In this document: piece after piece, positions 44,266-55,214 of the stretch
Layout: each line of letters begins with the position of its first letter
How positions within the stretch are numbered: position 1 is the first letter of the stretch
NCBI GenBank assembly: GCA_023053685.1
Contig: JALIGW010000002.1
Span: 253,428,739 to 253,492,738 of the forward strand
Source: Diadophis punctatus similis
Lineage: Eukaryota > Chordata > Lepidosauria > Squamata > Dipsadidae
Direction: 5' to 3'
DNA: 64,000 nucleotides
Notes under the pieces: model-generated
What the model was told of the DNA's origin: nothing
Database searches by the model: none
The model's input: only the letters and a program-made list of their open reading frames with translations
Made by a program: the position numbers and the translations under genes

Positions 44266-44668
44266 CCATCTTTTCCTCACCTGCTGGGCTACGCCACTCG
44301 GCCCCAAAGAGATGGGGCTGCCCATGTTCTCCCCACCCCCCACTTCCCACCCCACCCTACTAAATGCTTCCAGACCCTCTCCCTCCACGATCTATTTCCA
44401 CACACCCTGCCAGAGGCAAAACTTTCCCAACCAGGAGTAACTTTCGTTTTTCTGCAGAGGAAGGGAATTTCCCGGTAATCATGTGAGCTGTTTTCCCGGC
44501 AGAGGGAGGCTGAGTTGTGCAGACAGTCAATAAATTAGCAGGTCAATGTCCAGTGCTGTTCTGGAGAGAGTGGGAAGAGGGAGGGGTGGCTTGGCTGGGG
44601 AGGGAGACCTTTTATCATAAGAGAGGAGGGGGAGAAAAGGTGGGCCTGCAGGTTTGCTGTGGTAAAAC
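44266..44668. other. Unassigned single-copy sequence
   Basis: Pyrimidine-rich, no repeat recognised. A plus-strand frame from the first Met (44260) has no domain. Confidence 0.4.
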
Positions 44669-44815
44669 ATAGAATAGAATAGAATAGAATAGAATAGAAT
44701 AGAATAGAATAGAATAGAATAGAATAGAATAGAATAGAATTCTTTATTGGCCAAGTGTGATTGGACACACAAGGAATTTGTCTTTGGTGCATATGCTCTC
44801 AGTGTATAAAGCACA
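44669..44815 (-). mobile_element. LINE 3' end with (AATAG)n microsatellite
   Basis: About 70 bp of AATAG pentamers joined to TTCTTTATTGGCCAAGTGTG and ACACACAAGGAATTTGTC. The same junction occurs at 51653-51830. A pentamer array seeded at the 3' end of CR1/L3-type LINEs is described in colubroid snakes. Confidence 0.8.
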
Positions 44816-45160
44816 TTTGCTGGAATTGGGTATGTCTAGTTTAATGAAAAGGAGGACCAGGGGAGACATGATAGCAGTGTTCCAATATCTCAGGGGTTGC
44901 CACAAAGAAGAGGGAGTCAAGCTATTCTCTAAAGCACCTGAGGTAGGACAAGAAGCAATGGGTGGAAACTAAACAAGGAGAGAAGTAACTTAGAACTAAG
45001 GAGAAATTTCCTGACAGTTAGAACAATTAATCAGTGGAACGACTTGCCTCCAGAAGTTGTGTGGGTGATCCAACATAGGAGATTTTAAAGAAGATGTTGG
45101 ATAACCAATCCAATCCCTGGAAATGGTATAGCATCTCCTGCTTATATTTTAAAAAAAAGA
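44816..45160 (+). mobile_element. CR1 LINE, 3' fragment
   Basis: LELGMSSLMKRRTRGDMIAV and [17 protein letters not shown], then decayed coding end and a partial 3'UTR (GGTATAGCATCTCCTGCTT). Confidence 0.9.
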
Positions 45161-45164
45161 TGTT

Positions 45165-45618
45165 GAGATTTGGTAAGGGTGCTGAAAAGAGCAACAAAGA
45201 TGATTAGGGGACTGGAGGCTAAAACATATGAAGAATGGTTGCAGGAACTGGGTATGTCTAGTTTAATGAAAAGAAGGACCAGGGGAGACATGATAGCAGT
45301 TGTTCCAATATCTCAGGGGTTGCCACAAAGAAGAGGGAGTCAAGCTATTCTCCAAAGCACCTGAGGGTAGAACAAGAAGCAATGGGTGGAAACTAATCAA
45401 GGAGAGAAGCAACCCAGAACTAAGGAGAAACTTCCCAACAGTTGGAACAATTAATCAGTGGAACTCTTTCAGAAATTGTGGGTGCTCCATCACTGGTGGC
45501 TTTTAAAGAGAGACTGGACAGCCATTTGTCTGAAATGATATTGGGTCTGCTGCTTGAGCAAGGGGCTGGACTAGAAGACCTCCAATGTCCCTTTCAACTC
45601 TGTCGTTCTGTTATTCCC
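45165..45618 (+). mobile_element. CR1 LINE, 3' fragment, second tandem copy
   Basis: KRATKMIRGLEAKTYEEWLQ, then after one frameshift GCHKEEGVKLFSKAPEGRTR and LDSHLSEMILGLL, followed by 3'UTR CTTTCAACTCTGTCGTTC. It shares the subfamily of the neighbouring copy. Confidence 0.92.
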
Positions 45619-46012
45619 CTCTGAAGCACATCCGCTTAGCTCCCCAAATCACTTAGCCTTCACATATAGATTGAGGCTTTGAGTTGGATAAAGCTGGGTT
45701 TCAGTTCAGCTTGGCTGCCAGTCAACCTAGGGAAGCTGCCTCTGCTGAATTTCTGCCTGGCATGTAGTTATTAAAAGGCACTCCGATGGGGAAGGACAGC
45801 TGGGGATCTGACCACCCCAGCCTTCAACTAATGGGAGGAAGGGGATACTTCTGCTTGTAAATGCCACATCCTACTATGCCCTTCAGGACATTGGTACAGT
45901 TTCTGGAACTCCTGTCTCTGTTGCAACTGGATGTTCTATCAATACTGACCCCAAATGACAAACCATTAACCCCTTACCGTCCATCCACCTCTGCAGTTGC
46001 TCTCATTTGAGA
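45619..46012. other. Unassigned single-copy sequence
   Basis: No repeat or exon recognised. Confidence 0.4.
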
Positions 46013-46275
46013 TTACAGGGGGTCCTCGACTTATAACCAGAGGTGGGTTCCTGCCGGAGCTGCCCAATGCGCAGCTCCGGTAGGGAGCGGCCGACTGCGC
46101 AATTTGCGCGCGACCGCTCCGGAGCCCTCTCTGCTGGTCCGTTGCGCGCGTCGCCATCTTTTTCTGTGACTTTTGGGGCGATTTTGCTTCTGCGCAAAAG
46201 CAAAATTGCGCCAAAATCTCACGAGGGGACGCGCGCGCAAGATTTTGGCGAGATTTTGCTTCTGCGCATGTTTGA
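46013..46275. mobile_element. Mariner-like MITE tip with truncated GTGGGTTCC hAT insertion
   Basis: 46013-46037 reads TACAGGGGGTCCTCGACTTA, a mariner-like MITE start. From 46038 (CAGAGGTGGGTTCCTGCCGG) a GTGGGTTCC-family element follows with GATTTTGCTTCTGCGCA blocks and stops at about 46270 without its right end. Confidence 0.7.
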
Positions 46276-46374
46276 TTAGTACACATGGTATGGCACACAC
46301 AATCAAAAGCTTAATTTTTCTTATTCTTAAGAAAAAAATTCTTATTGCGGTCAACAAGGTCCCCCAGATTTAGA

Positions 46375-46725
46375 TTTTTAGATTTATTTTAGATTTAGAT
46401 TTATTATTAGAAGGGATCTTGTAGGTCATCTAGTCCAACCCCCTGCTCAAGCAGGGGTTCCTACACCCTTTGAGACAGATGGCAGTCCAGTCTCTCCTTG
46501 AAGGTCGCAAGTGTTGGGGCTCTCACAACCTCCGCTGGCAAGCTGTTCCACTGGTTGATCACTCTCACCGTCAGGAAGTTTCTCCTCACTTCCAGGTTGA
46601 ATCTCTCCTTGGTCAGCTTCCATCCGTTATTCCTTGTTTGGCTTTCTGGTGCCATAGAGAACAGCCTGACCCCCTCCTCTCTGTGGTATCCCCTCATCAG
46701 GTTTCCCCATTCCATCTTTGGGTCC
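46375..46725 (-). mobile_element. CR1 LINE, 3' fragment
   Basis: The minus strand encodes [20 protein letters not shown] and TVRVINQWNSLPAEVVRAPT to LSQRV, then 3'UTR and an AAATCT/AAATAAATCT tail at 46375-46410. Confidence 0.93.
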
Positions 46726-47046
46726 TTCATTTTTCTATCCAGTTTCTGGGTGTTTTTCCTTGTTTAGTGTCAAGCTATTCATTTCAGCTTAAGTTTCTTC
46801 AGGATATTTTAACTCCTCTCAAGCCGTGTTTCTCACTTTCAACAAAATGGCTGGCTGGGGGAATTCTGGGAGTTGAAGTTCACCAGGGGTGGGTTCAAAC
46901 TTACCTCGCTGCCAGTTCGCTTCCTCCCGCACCGCGTGGGTGCGTCACATGGGCGCATGTGCGCTTTGCGCGAGTGTGCATGCGTAGTGACAAAAATTCC
47001 GAAAAAATTCCCCCCAAAAAGCCAAAAACAAGATGGCAATGCATGA

Positions 47047-47196
47047 GAAGAAGAAGAAGAAGAAGAAGAAGAAGAAGAAGAAGAAGAAGAAGAAGAAGAA
47101 GAAGAAGAAGAAGAAGAAGAAGAAGAGGAGGAGGAGGAGGAGGAGGAGGAGGAGGAGGAGGAGGAGGAGGAGGAGGAGGAGGAGGAGGAGGAGGAG
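47047..47196. repeat. (AGA)n-(GGA)n microsatellite
   Basis: About 80 bp of AGA then about 70 bp of GGA, directly joined to the head of the SINE. It gives long serine, arginine/glycine or proline/leucine artefact frames. Confidence 0.97.
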
Positions 47197-47428
47197 GTGG
47201 CACAGTGGTTAGAGTGCAGCACTGCAGGCTACTTCAGCTGACTGCTAGCTGCAGTCGGCAGATCGAATCTCACCAGGCTCAAGGTTGACTCAGCCTTCCA
47301 TCCTTCCGAGGTGGGTAAAATGAGGACCCAGATAGTTGGGGGCAATATGCTGACTCTGTAAACCACTTAGAGAGGGCTGTAAAAGCACTATGAAGCGGTA
47401 TATAAATCTAAGTGCTATTGCTATTGCT
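47193..47428 (+). mobile_element. Sauria SINE
   Basis: GGTGGCACAGTGGTTAGAG head, GATCGAATCTCACCAGG B-box region, GTAAAATGAGGACCCAGATA, and tail GTAAACCACTTAGAGAGGGC with GCTATTGCTATTGCT. Full length. Confidence 0.94.
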
Positions 47429-47775
47429 AAGAAAAAAACCCGGAAAAAAAATTCCCCCCCCAAAAGAAAATTCCCCAAAAAAAATTTTTCAAAAAAACTT
47501 CCAAAAAAAGATGGCGGCCTCCACGGATCGGCACCGACTGATCCGCTTCTGTGACATCATCATGATGTCACCAGTGGGTTGCTACCGGTTCGGGCGAACC
47601 GGTCCGAACCGGGAGGAACCCACCTCTGAAGTTCACCCATCTTAAAGTTCACCCATCTTGCCAAGGTTGAGAAATGATCTCCTTCAGGGGCTGAGGATGA
47701 GAAGAAAACAACTTAATACAATAACAGAATAACAGGGTTGGAAGGGACCTTGGAGATCTTCTAGTCCAGAGTTCC

Positions 47776-48003
47776 CCAATCTTTCTGACTTTGCGGACCA
47801 GTGGGGGCTGGGAGGAGAAGGGATGGTTCTGTGCAAGTGGCTGGCAAGCATGTGCAGCTCTATTGGTGTGAGCGGCATGTACGCGTGCACGCCACTCACG
47901 CAAATGGAGCACTTGTGCACTGCTCGCACAAGTGGGGATACTCATGTGTGCACTCGCATACCGTTTCCGCAACCCGGTTGCAAACAGCCCAGAGGCCCTA
48001 TAG
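47776..48003. mobile_element. Degenerate hAT-like element
   Basis: Starts GAGTTCCCCAATCTTTCTGA with GCGGACCAGTGGGGG, the layout of the CCAACCTTTTGGG-type hAT. The right end is unclear. Confidence 0.45.
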
Positions 48004-48152
48004 TCCAGGGATGGCCAAACTATGGTTCTTTGAGGACCTGTGGACTTCCACTCCCAGAATTCCTGAGCTAGCCATGCATGCATGGCTGGCTCAGGAATTC
48101 TGGGAGTGGAAGTCCATAGGTCCTCAAAGAACCATAGTTTGGCCACCCCTGC
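48004..48152. mobile_element. Palindromic hAT-like MITE, GGATGGCCAAAC type
   Basis: Near-perfect palindrome with the ends CAGGGATGGCCAAACTATGG and CCATAGTTTGGCCACCCCTG and a CATGCATGCATG centre. Flanks CCCTATAG/CCCTATAC. The termini resemble those of the large element at 40282-43875. Confidence 0.88.
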
Positions 48153-48263
48153 CCTATACCATTTCAGACAAATGATTATCCAATCTCTTCTTAAAACCCT
48201 CCACTGTTGGAGCACCCACATCTTCTGGAGGCAAGCAGTTCCACTGATTTAACTGTTCTAATG

Positions 48264-48607
48264 CAGGGGTGTCAAACTCAATTTCATTGAGGGCTGCCTC
48301 AGGGCTGTGGTTGACCTTGGGTGGGCGTGACCGACTGGATGGGTGTGGCCAACTGGGTGGGCATGGCCAGCTTGACACCACTCCCCAAACTGCTGGCATG
48401 TTTCCTCTTCGCATTGGGTAGATGGGGCCGAAGCCACGCTGGTCCAATGTTTCCTCTTTGTATTGGGTAGACAGGGGCCGAAGCGACGTGGGCCGGCCCC
48501 TTACATTTTCCAAGACGGCCCCGCAGGCCAGATCTGACATTGCGGGCCAGATCCGGATCACATCGCGGGCCAGATCCGGACCACGGGCCTTGAGTTTGAC
48601 ACCCCTC
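48264..48607 (+). mobile_element. hAT-like MITE, GTGTCAAACTC family
   Basis: The ends CAGGGGTGTCAAACTCAATT and GAGTTTGACACCCCTC, with perfect 8-bp flanks TTCTAATG (48256-48263 and 48608-48615). Confidence 0.93.
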
Positions 48608-48615
48608 TTCTAATG

Positions 48616-49164
48616 TCACCCAGGCATATTTGCACTGTGCAAGGGTATCCACAGGGTGTGATTTAAAAAAAGTCAAGATAATGGCTGCAGCAATATGATT
48701 AAAGCTTTAATCACATGGTTGCAACTGTCCTCTTGAGTTTTTGACCATCCCAGTTTACAAGCAACTAGACTGAAAGGTTGTTTTGCTTATCAACTTGTAT
48801 TTTACTCAACCATCAAGCTTAGTTTATTTTTCACAGCTGTCAAAATAACAACCAGACCTTGGCTGATCTGCTGGAATGACTCAAGTTCTCTTTTATTGCA
48901 GGGAATTTCCCTATTCCTCTACCATTGCTCAAGATTATATTGATTGTTGCTTGGATGTTATTGTCTCTCCACCCTGTGTACAGCTGAAAGTCCTCATGCA
49001 TGACCCAGGCGGAACTCCTTGAAAGTTACAGTTCCAAGTTACTAATCCATATTGATACCAGGTGTAAATGAAAGAAAGCTGACGAGAGAGGGGGAGAAGT
49101 AAAAGGTTTGGTTTGATTTGATGGTCATGCTAAAACTGTTTTTTTCCCCCTCAAATTTGACCGC
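48616..49164. other. Unassigned
   Basis: No supported exon or repeat. Confidence 0.4.
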
Positions 49165-49278
49165 TTTAAGGTGAATGGACTTCAGTTTCCAGTATTCCCG
49201 TAGCCAGTTTGCTGGCCGGGAGAATTCTGGGAGTTGAAGTCTACACATCTTAAAGCAGCCAAGTTTTAAAAACACTGC
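49165..49278. mobile_element. Palindromic hAT-like MITE, old copy
   Basis: GGACTTCAGTTTCCAGTATT paired with AGAATTCTGGGAGTTGAAGT; decayed ends. Confidence 0.72.
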
Positions 49279-49315
49279 TAAAAAGGTTAAGAGGGCTTGA
49301 ATTTACATAGCAAGA

Positions 49316-49440
49316 GCCATAGTTTGGCTTCATCTGACCCACTGAGTTGCAAACTAATGAACTTCATTGAAGGTAGTTACTACCTTAAACGAAGTTCATT
49401 AGTTTGCAACTCAGTGGGTCAAATGAAGCCAAACTATGGT
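49316..49440. repeat. 125-bp near-perfect palindrome
   Basis: The left arm (CCATAGTTTGGCTTCATCTG, ACCCACTGAGTTGCAAAC) is mirrored by the right arm (GTTTGCAACTCAGTGGGTC, AAATGAAGCCAAACTATGG) with very few mismatches. The centre GGTAGTTACTACC is also palindromic. No 8-bp or TA duplication could be assigned with confidence. Confidence 0.9.
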
Positions 49441-49564
49441 TTGTTAATGATCTGTTGCCATGTAAATGTACTACCTGGTAGTACATTGTACACAACCAGA
49501 ATTGCACCAAGCCAGTTTTTTAAATAACTAAACAAAATTTAAAGCCAGAACTGACTCTGTTCAT
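49441..49564. other. Unassigned
   Basis: Short linker with a GTAGTACATTGTAC phrase; nothing supported. Confidence 0.4.
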
Positions 49565-50088
49565 AGATACTTTACAAGAATTTTACCAGAGATACTTTAC
49601 AAGAAGAGCCCTCCACTCATCTACTCGCAACAGAATACCTTACGCAACCAGACTTGAAATCCTAGGCTTAGAAAGCTTACAACTACGTCGCCTTCGGCAC
49701 GACCTAAGCATAGCTCATAAAATTATCCGCTACAACGTCCTTCCTGTCAATGACTACTTCAGCTTCAACCACAACAATACACGAGCACATAACAGATACA
49801 AACTCGAAGTGAACCGCTCCAAACTTGACTGTAGAAAATACGACTTTAGCAACAGAGTGGTTAATGCCTGGAACTCACTACCTGACTCTGTGGTTTCGTC
49901 ACCAAACCCCCAAAACTTTACCCTAAGACTGTCCACTGATGACCTCACCCGATTCCTAAGAGGTCAGTAAGGGGCGTGCATAAGTGCACCAGCGTGCCTA
50001 CCGTCCCTGTCCTAATGTTCCCTCTTATCAGTACCCATCTTATGTATATAAACAATGTTACATCTATGTATATCACCATGTACTTGAC

Positions 50089-50171
<83 letters not shown>

Positions 50172-50172
50172 A
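49565..50172 (+). mobile_element. Rex1/CR1-group LINE, 3' fragment
   Basis: ORF2 end reads RNRIPYATRLEILGLESLQL, RRLRHDLSIAHKIIRYNVLP, SKLDCRKYDFSNRVVNAWNS and STDDLTRFLRGQ to a stop. Then GGGGCGTGCATAAGTGCACC 3'UTR and about 85 bp of (AAAT)n. The best preserved of three copies. Confidence 0.82.
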
Positions 50173-51652
50173 ATATGTGACACTAAATCACAAGCCATCA
50201 ACTGGAATAAGTCAAACTGTGGTTGGTTTGAATTAAATTGGAAGATAACTCACTGGAAGGATTTTGAAACTCTGGTTTATGGCTTCATGTGCTGAACCAA
50301 CCAATCCCATGATGGTTTGTTTGATAAACTACAATTGAACAAGCCATAGCTAATGGCAATGTGCACAACTAGCCTTAGGATGCAACATAAGCTACCACCT
50401 TTGAGTTGGACTACAGCTCCCATCGCCCTCAGCCAACTGGGGAGCATTACTCAATTCCATCAAACCTGAGGTTCTTTCAGACATCTCCACTGGATACCTC
50501 AGATAGAATTGGACAGAATTCACTGGGTAGCCGGGCTGACTTTGGTAGCTCTTGCTAAGTTTTGCTTTCTTTTCATCTGGAAATCTTCCAAGTTGTTTGA
50601 CTCACACACTGGCTCCCCTCCCCATGCTTGTCCCTGCAACTAATTGCAAAATCCTCTCGCAATCTTGGCCAGAGCTGAAGAAAGCATCGGGCAGGGCAGA
50701 CGTGGTCCAGATATGTCCTCTCAAAACCGGTTCCTTCTTTGGCTATCATGGATGGGACTTTTGATAGCGATCAGCCATCAAGCACCAAGGTGGGTAAAGG
50801 TCCCTCAAAAATACCAGCTTCTCTTCCTCAGTTATAATTCTCATCAGCAAGCTGCTGTTTTAGCGTAGCAAAGACCATCCCAGCACATGAAACCCCTCTT
50901 TGCCCGATCTTGCTAAATAATCCTTTATCTATTGGTTTCTGCTTGCCTCTGAGGTAAAGTCTTAGGGGCACAGCCTGTAAAAGAGTCTCCCGCTTTTATT
51001 TTATTTAATTCTACTTGCATGCTGTGAGTTCATAAATTCAGCTTCTGTTTTCTGTTTTCACTTGACTTAATTGTCTTTGATTTTGCTTAAGGAGGGCTGG
51101 GGGGGGGAAAGCTTGTTAGGAAACATGTTCTAGCTTCATGAACTACACGTGCTTCGTCCTTCCTTTAAAAATACAATTTCAACATCGAACTGAACGTTCT
51201 TGCATTATTAGTATTATTATTATTATGTACCCTTTTCAAGTTTTCTGTCATTTTTTTTTTGCATAGCAAGAAGTATGTGATACGTTGGTACCATAAGGGC
51301 ACCTAAATAAGGCTTTTAAAATGAAAAAGTATTAGAATATTACTGTGTATGTTTTAGCTAATGAAAACAAAATAAACCATTTCTTTTTTAAAAACTTTGT
51401 TGGGACAAAGAATGTGTGGCTTTGGTTGGCAGGGAAGTTACCCCCCAATGGTTTTACAATTCCTCTGTCCCAACAGGACCTGTTTATGAAGGAGAATTTA
51501 AGAATTTAAGAAGTAAAATGGTAGCTTAAAAAAAAACTCTATTCCTCCTTAAAACCCCTTTGATTCTTGAGGGATTTGATCTATTGGTTCCTCTAGCAAG
51601 CAGCCGAGAGGTTTCATGCAGTGCCATGTATTTTATTTTCCTATTTTGCAAG
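50173..51652. other. Longest repeat-poor stretch between the two host genes
   Basis: About 1.5 kb without clear transposons, apart from an old palindromic-MITE scrap at about 50405-50450 (GAGTTGGACTACAGCTCCC). No exon with flanking splice sites and a recognisable family was found. Open frames at 50552-50868 overlap and have no domain. Confidence 0.4.
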
Positions 51653-51830
51653 TAGAATAGAATAGAATAGAATAGAATAGAATAGAATAGAATAGAATTC
51701 TTAATTGGCCAAGTGTGATTGGACACACAAGGAATTTGTCTTTGGTGCATATGCTCTCAGTGTACATAAAAGAAAAGATACATTTGTCAAGAATCATGAG
51801 GTACAACACTTAATGATTGTCATAGGGTAC
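51653..51830 (-). mobile_element. LINE 3' end with (AATAG)n microsatellite, second copy
   Basis: AATAG pentamers (51653-51697) joined to ATTGGCCAAGTGTGATTGG, with more of the 3' region preserved than at 44669 (GGTGCATATGCTCTCAGTG, AATCATGAGGTACAACAC). Confidence 0.82.
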
Positions 51831-51899
51831 AAATAAACAATCAGGAAACAATCAGGAAATGATGTTGTAACATACATAACACAACACAACACAATACAA

Positions 51900-52290
51900 C
51901 AAGTAGTCCTCAACTTACAACCATTTGTTCAGAGACAGTTCGAAGTTACAACAGTACCTGAAAAAAAGTGACTTAGGAACATTTTTCACACTTACGACCG
52001 TTACAGTAATGCTGTGGTCACGTGATCAAAATTCAGGTGCTTGGCAACTGGCATATACTTATGACGGCTGCAGTGTCCCGGGATCACCTTTTGCCACCTT
52101 CCGACAAGCAAAGTCAACGGAGAAGCCAGTTTCATTTAACAATTGTGTTACTAACTTAAGAACTGCAGTGATTCATTTAATAACCATGGCAGCAAAGGTC
52201 ATAAAATGGGGCAAAACTCACTTAAAAACTGTCTTGTTTAGCAATGGAAATTTTTGGCTCCGTTGTAGTCATAAGTCGAGGACTTCCTGT
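51900..52290 (+). mobile_element. Tc1/mariner-like MITE, full length
   Basis: AGTAGTCCTCAACTTACAAC to GTCATAAGTCGAGGACTTCC, with the full family interior (ACAGTACCTGAAAAAAAGTG, GTCCCGGGATCACCTTTTGC). Confidence 0.88.
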
Positions 52291-52369
52291 ATTCTAATGA
52301 GATAACATGGTCACCATCATATTGCACAAACCACCAGTATAAACTGGTACAATACATGAACCCAGCCAA

Positions 52370-52440
52370 CCCGCCCTGAGTCCTTAGGGAGTAGGGCGGC
52401 ATAGAAGAATTTCCAAATAAATAAATAAATAAATAAATTT
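52370..52440 (+). mobile_element. L2 LINE 3' tip
   Basis: GCCCTGAGTCCTTAGGGAGT and GGGCGGCATAGAAG, then (AAAT)n. Only the last 70 bp. Confidence 0.75.
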
Positions 52441-52689
52441 ATTACCTTTTCAGTAAACGAAGGTTAAACAAACCATACCTCATCTGTTATGCAAACATTG
52501 TCCAGGACTGGTTCACACATTGCAATACACCATAAAGGGACTGTTTTCATGTGTCTTATGAATCAGCCAGCCTGTTTTGTCAACTATGATCTCTGGCTGA
52601 ATACAGTTAGCTGTCTAAACAATCTCTGGATCTGGCTGAGTTTTCCTGAGGCTAAGCAGCTAAGAAGCTCTGTTTGAATCCACCATTTC

Positions 52690-52755
52690 TCAACTTTTGC
52701 AAATTTAAGATAGGTGGACTTCAACTCCCAGAATTCCCCAGCCAGCCATGTCCAC
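52690..52755. mobile_element. Half of a palindromic hAT-like MITE
   Basis: GGTGGACTTCAACTCCCAGA and ATTCCCCAGCCAGCC without the second arm, replaced by the pentamer array. Confidence 0.7.
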
Positions 52756-52955
52756 ATAACATATAACATATAACATATAGCATATAGCATATAGCATATA
52801 GCATATAGCATATAGCATAGCATAGCATAGCATAGCATAGCATAGCATAGCATAGCATAGCATAGCATAGCATAGCATAGCATAGCATAGCATAGCATAG
52901 CATAGCATAGCATAGCATAGCATAGCATAACATAACATAACATAACATAACATAA
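52756..52955. repeat. (CATAG)n pentanucleotide array with heptamer edge
   Basis: About 200 bp passing from ATAACAT heptamers to CATATAG heptamers, then about 25 CATAG pentamers, and finally CATAA pentamers. Confidence 0.97.
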
Positions 52956-53690
<735 letters not shown>

Positions 53691-53975
53691 TAATATCAGA
53701 GTTGGAAGAACCTTGGAGGTCTTCTAGTCCAACCCCCTGCTTAGGCAAGAAACCCTACACCACTTCAGACAAATGGTTATCCAACATCTTGAAAACTTCC
53801 AGTGTTGGAGCATTCACAGCTTCTGGAGGCAAGTTGTTCCACTGATTAAATTGTTCTAACTGTCAGGAAATTTTTCCTTAGTTCTAATTTGCTTCTCTCC
53901 TTGATTAGTTTCCACCCATTGCTTCTTGTCCTACCCTCAGGTGCTTTGGAGAATAGCTTCACTCTCTCTTGTATC
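53691..53975 (-). mobile_element. CR1 LINE, 3' fragment
   Basis: The reverse complement of CR1 3'UTR (GTTGGAAGAACCTTGGAGGT) and coding end to GAATAGCTTCACTCTC. Confidence 0.92.
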
Positions 53976-54245
53976 TTAAAGTAGCCAAGGTTGAAAAATG
54001 GCAGAGATGGCAAAATTTAACTGCTCTAACTAAAGAAAAGAATTTATTGAACTTCGTTTTTTTCTTGGAAACCACTTCTGGACTTTATACTCGAAACAAA
54101 CAAAAAATGAAACTTTGATCTTAGGTTTTGATTAGATAAACGTGCTATTATAGAAATAGCTAGCACTTACTAAACATGTAAGATGAAAAGTTGAGATTGT
54201 GACTTCACTTTGTATTCTACTGCACCCAAAAAAGTTTCAGAACAA
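53976..54245. other. Unassigned
   Basis: AT-rich, begins with a scrap of palindromic MITE (AAAGTAGCCAAGGTTGAAAA). Nothing else supported. Confidence 0.4.
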
Positions 54246-54500
54246 CAGAATAATAGAGTTGGAAGGGACCTTGTAGGTCATCTAGTTCAACCCCCCACCC
54301 AAGCAGGAGACCCTACACCATTTTTGACAGGTGGCAGTCCAGTCTCTTCTTGAAAGCTTCCCGTGGTGAAGTTGGAAGTCCTAGCTATTTTTCCATTTCC
54401 TTTTACCTTTCAACCTTTCCCCTTCTTTTCCTTCTCCCTATCCCTTTGCTTCTATTTGTAATTTATATTATTGCAAACTTCAATAAAAAAAATAAAAAAA
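54246..54500 (-). mobile_element. CR1 3' tip and an L1-like 3' end
   Basis: 54246-54370 is the reverse complement of CR1 3'UTR (GGAAGGGACCTTGTAGGTC). 54400-54500 in the plus orientation is pyrimidine-rich and ends AAACTTCAATAAAAAAAATA, like an L1-type 3' end; family uncertain. Confidence 0.6.
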
Positions 54501-54606
54501 GAGAAACGCGGGTTTATAGGATTGTATAAACAAGGCTGGTGATACATAAGGTTGTGCTGGAGGAGTTATAGCTTATTATTAAGTCATGAATGCAAGCAGG
54601 AAAATA

Positions 54607-55200
54607 CAGATAGTCCTCACCTTACAACCATTAATTTAGCAACCAGTCGAAGTTACGGCGGCAGTGAAAAAAAGTGATGCACAACCGGTCCTCATACTTA
54701 CAACTGTCACTGCATCCCCACGACAGAGGTGGGTTCCTCCCGGTTCGGACTGGTTCTATAGAACCGTTAGTAACTTGGCGGCCTGGGTTGCTGGAACTGG
54801 CAGTGACCCAGGCCTGCCACGCCCCCGAGCTGGTGGGAAAGGTAAGTAGAACTCACCCCGCCGCCATCTTGTTTTTTGCTCCTGTGCAGAAGCTTTTTTT
54901 TAGTACTGCGCATGCGCAGAGGGTCATTTCCGGGAAGTGACGCGTGTGCGCATGCGTGAGCAAAGCGAGCGTGCGCGCACAAAACGTGCACTTCCATCAC
55001 AATGCGAACCGGTGGGGAAGGTAAGTAGAACCCACCCCAACTCCACGATCACAATATCAAACTTGGCAATCAGTGAGTTGCAGCATCATGTAATCGCCAT
55101 TAGCAATCTTCCCAGCTGCCTTCTGACAAATTCAATGGACAACTGACAACAATGGACACATTCGCTGAACAACTGCAGGATTCTCTTAACAACTAGTATG
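54607..55200 (+). mobile_element. Tc1/mariner-like MITE split by a hAT element
   Basis: CAGATAGTCCTCACCTTACA through CTGTCACTGCATCCCCACGA, then (after the insertion) TCACAATATCAAACTTGGC and CTGAACAACTGCAGG. The right terminus is lost. Confidence 0.75.
54724..55040. mobile_element. hAT-like MITE, GTGGGTTCC family
   Basis: Left end CAGAGGTGGGTTCCTCCCGG, right end AGTAGAACCCACCCCAA. Flanks CCCCACGA/CTCCACGA (7 of 8). A partial internal repeat of the right end lies at about 54843-54860. It contains ACTGCGCATGCGCAGAGGG. Confidence 0.85.
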
Positions 55201-55214
55201 AGGTTTTAGAATTT

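Larger units (their letters stand above)
46884..47628. mobile_element. hAT-like MITE, GTGGGTTCC family, carrying microsatellite and SINE
   Basis: The ends CAGGGGTGGGTTC and GGAACCCACCTCTG, with perfect 8-bp flanks AAGTTCAC (46876-46883 and 47629-47636). The interior holds an (AGA)n/(GGA)n array and a Sauria SINE. Confidence 0.92.
46825..47685. mobile_element. Palindromic hAT-like MITE split by a larger hAT element
   Basis: The left part (GTTTCTCACTTTCAACAAAA through TCTGGGAGTTGAAGTTCAC) and right part (CCCATCTTAAAGTTCACCCA, GCCAAGGTTGAGAAATG) are the two arms of the about 130-bp palindrome, separated by the insertion at 46884-47628. Confidence 0.75.
47718..48263 (-). mobile_element. CR1 LINE 3' end split by two DNA transposons
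   Basis: The 3'UTR (CAGGGTTGGAAGGGACCTTG, GATCTTCTAGTCCA) is separated from the coding end (ACCATTTCAGACAAATGATT, GCAAGCAGTTCCACTGATTT) by 47776-48152. A further hAT element follows at 48264. Confidence 0.85.

Noticed and set aside
46470..47288. 272-residue frame with long arginine and glycine runs
   Set aside because: Antisense of CR1 followed by (AGA)n/(GGA)n microsatellite; an artefact.
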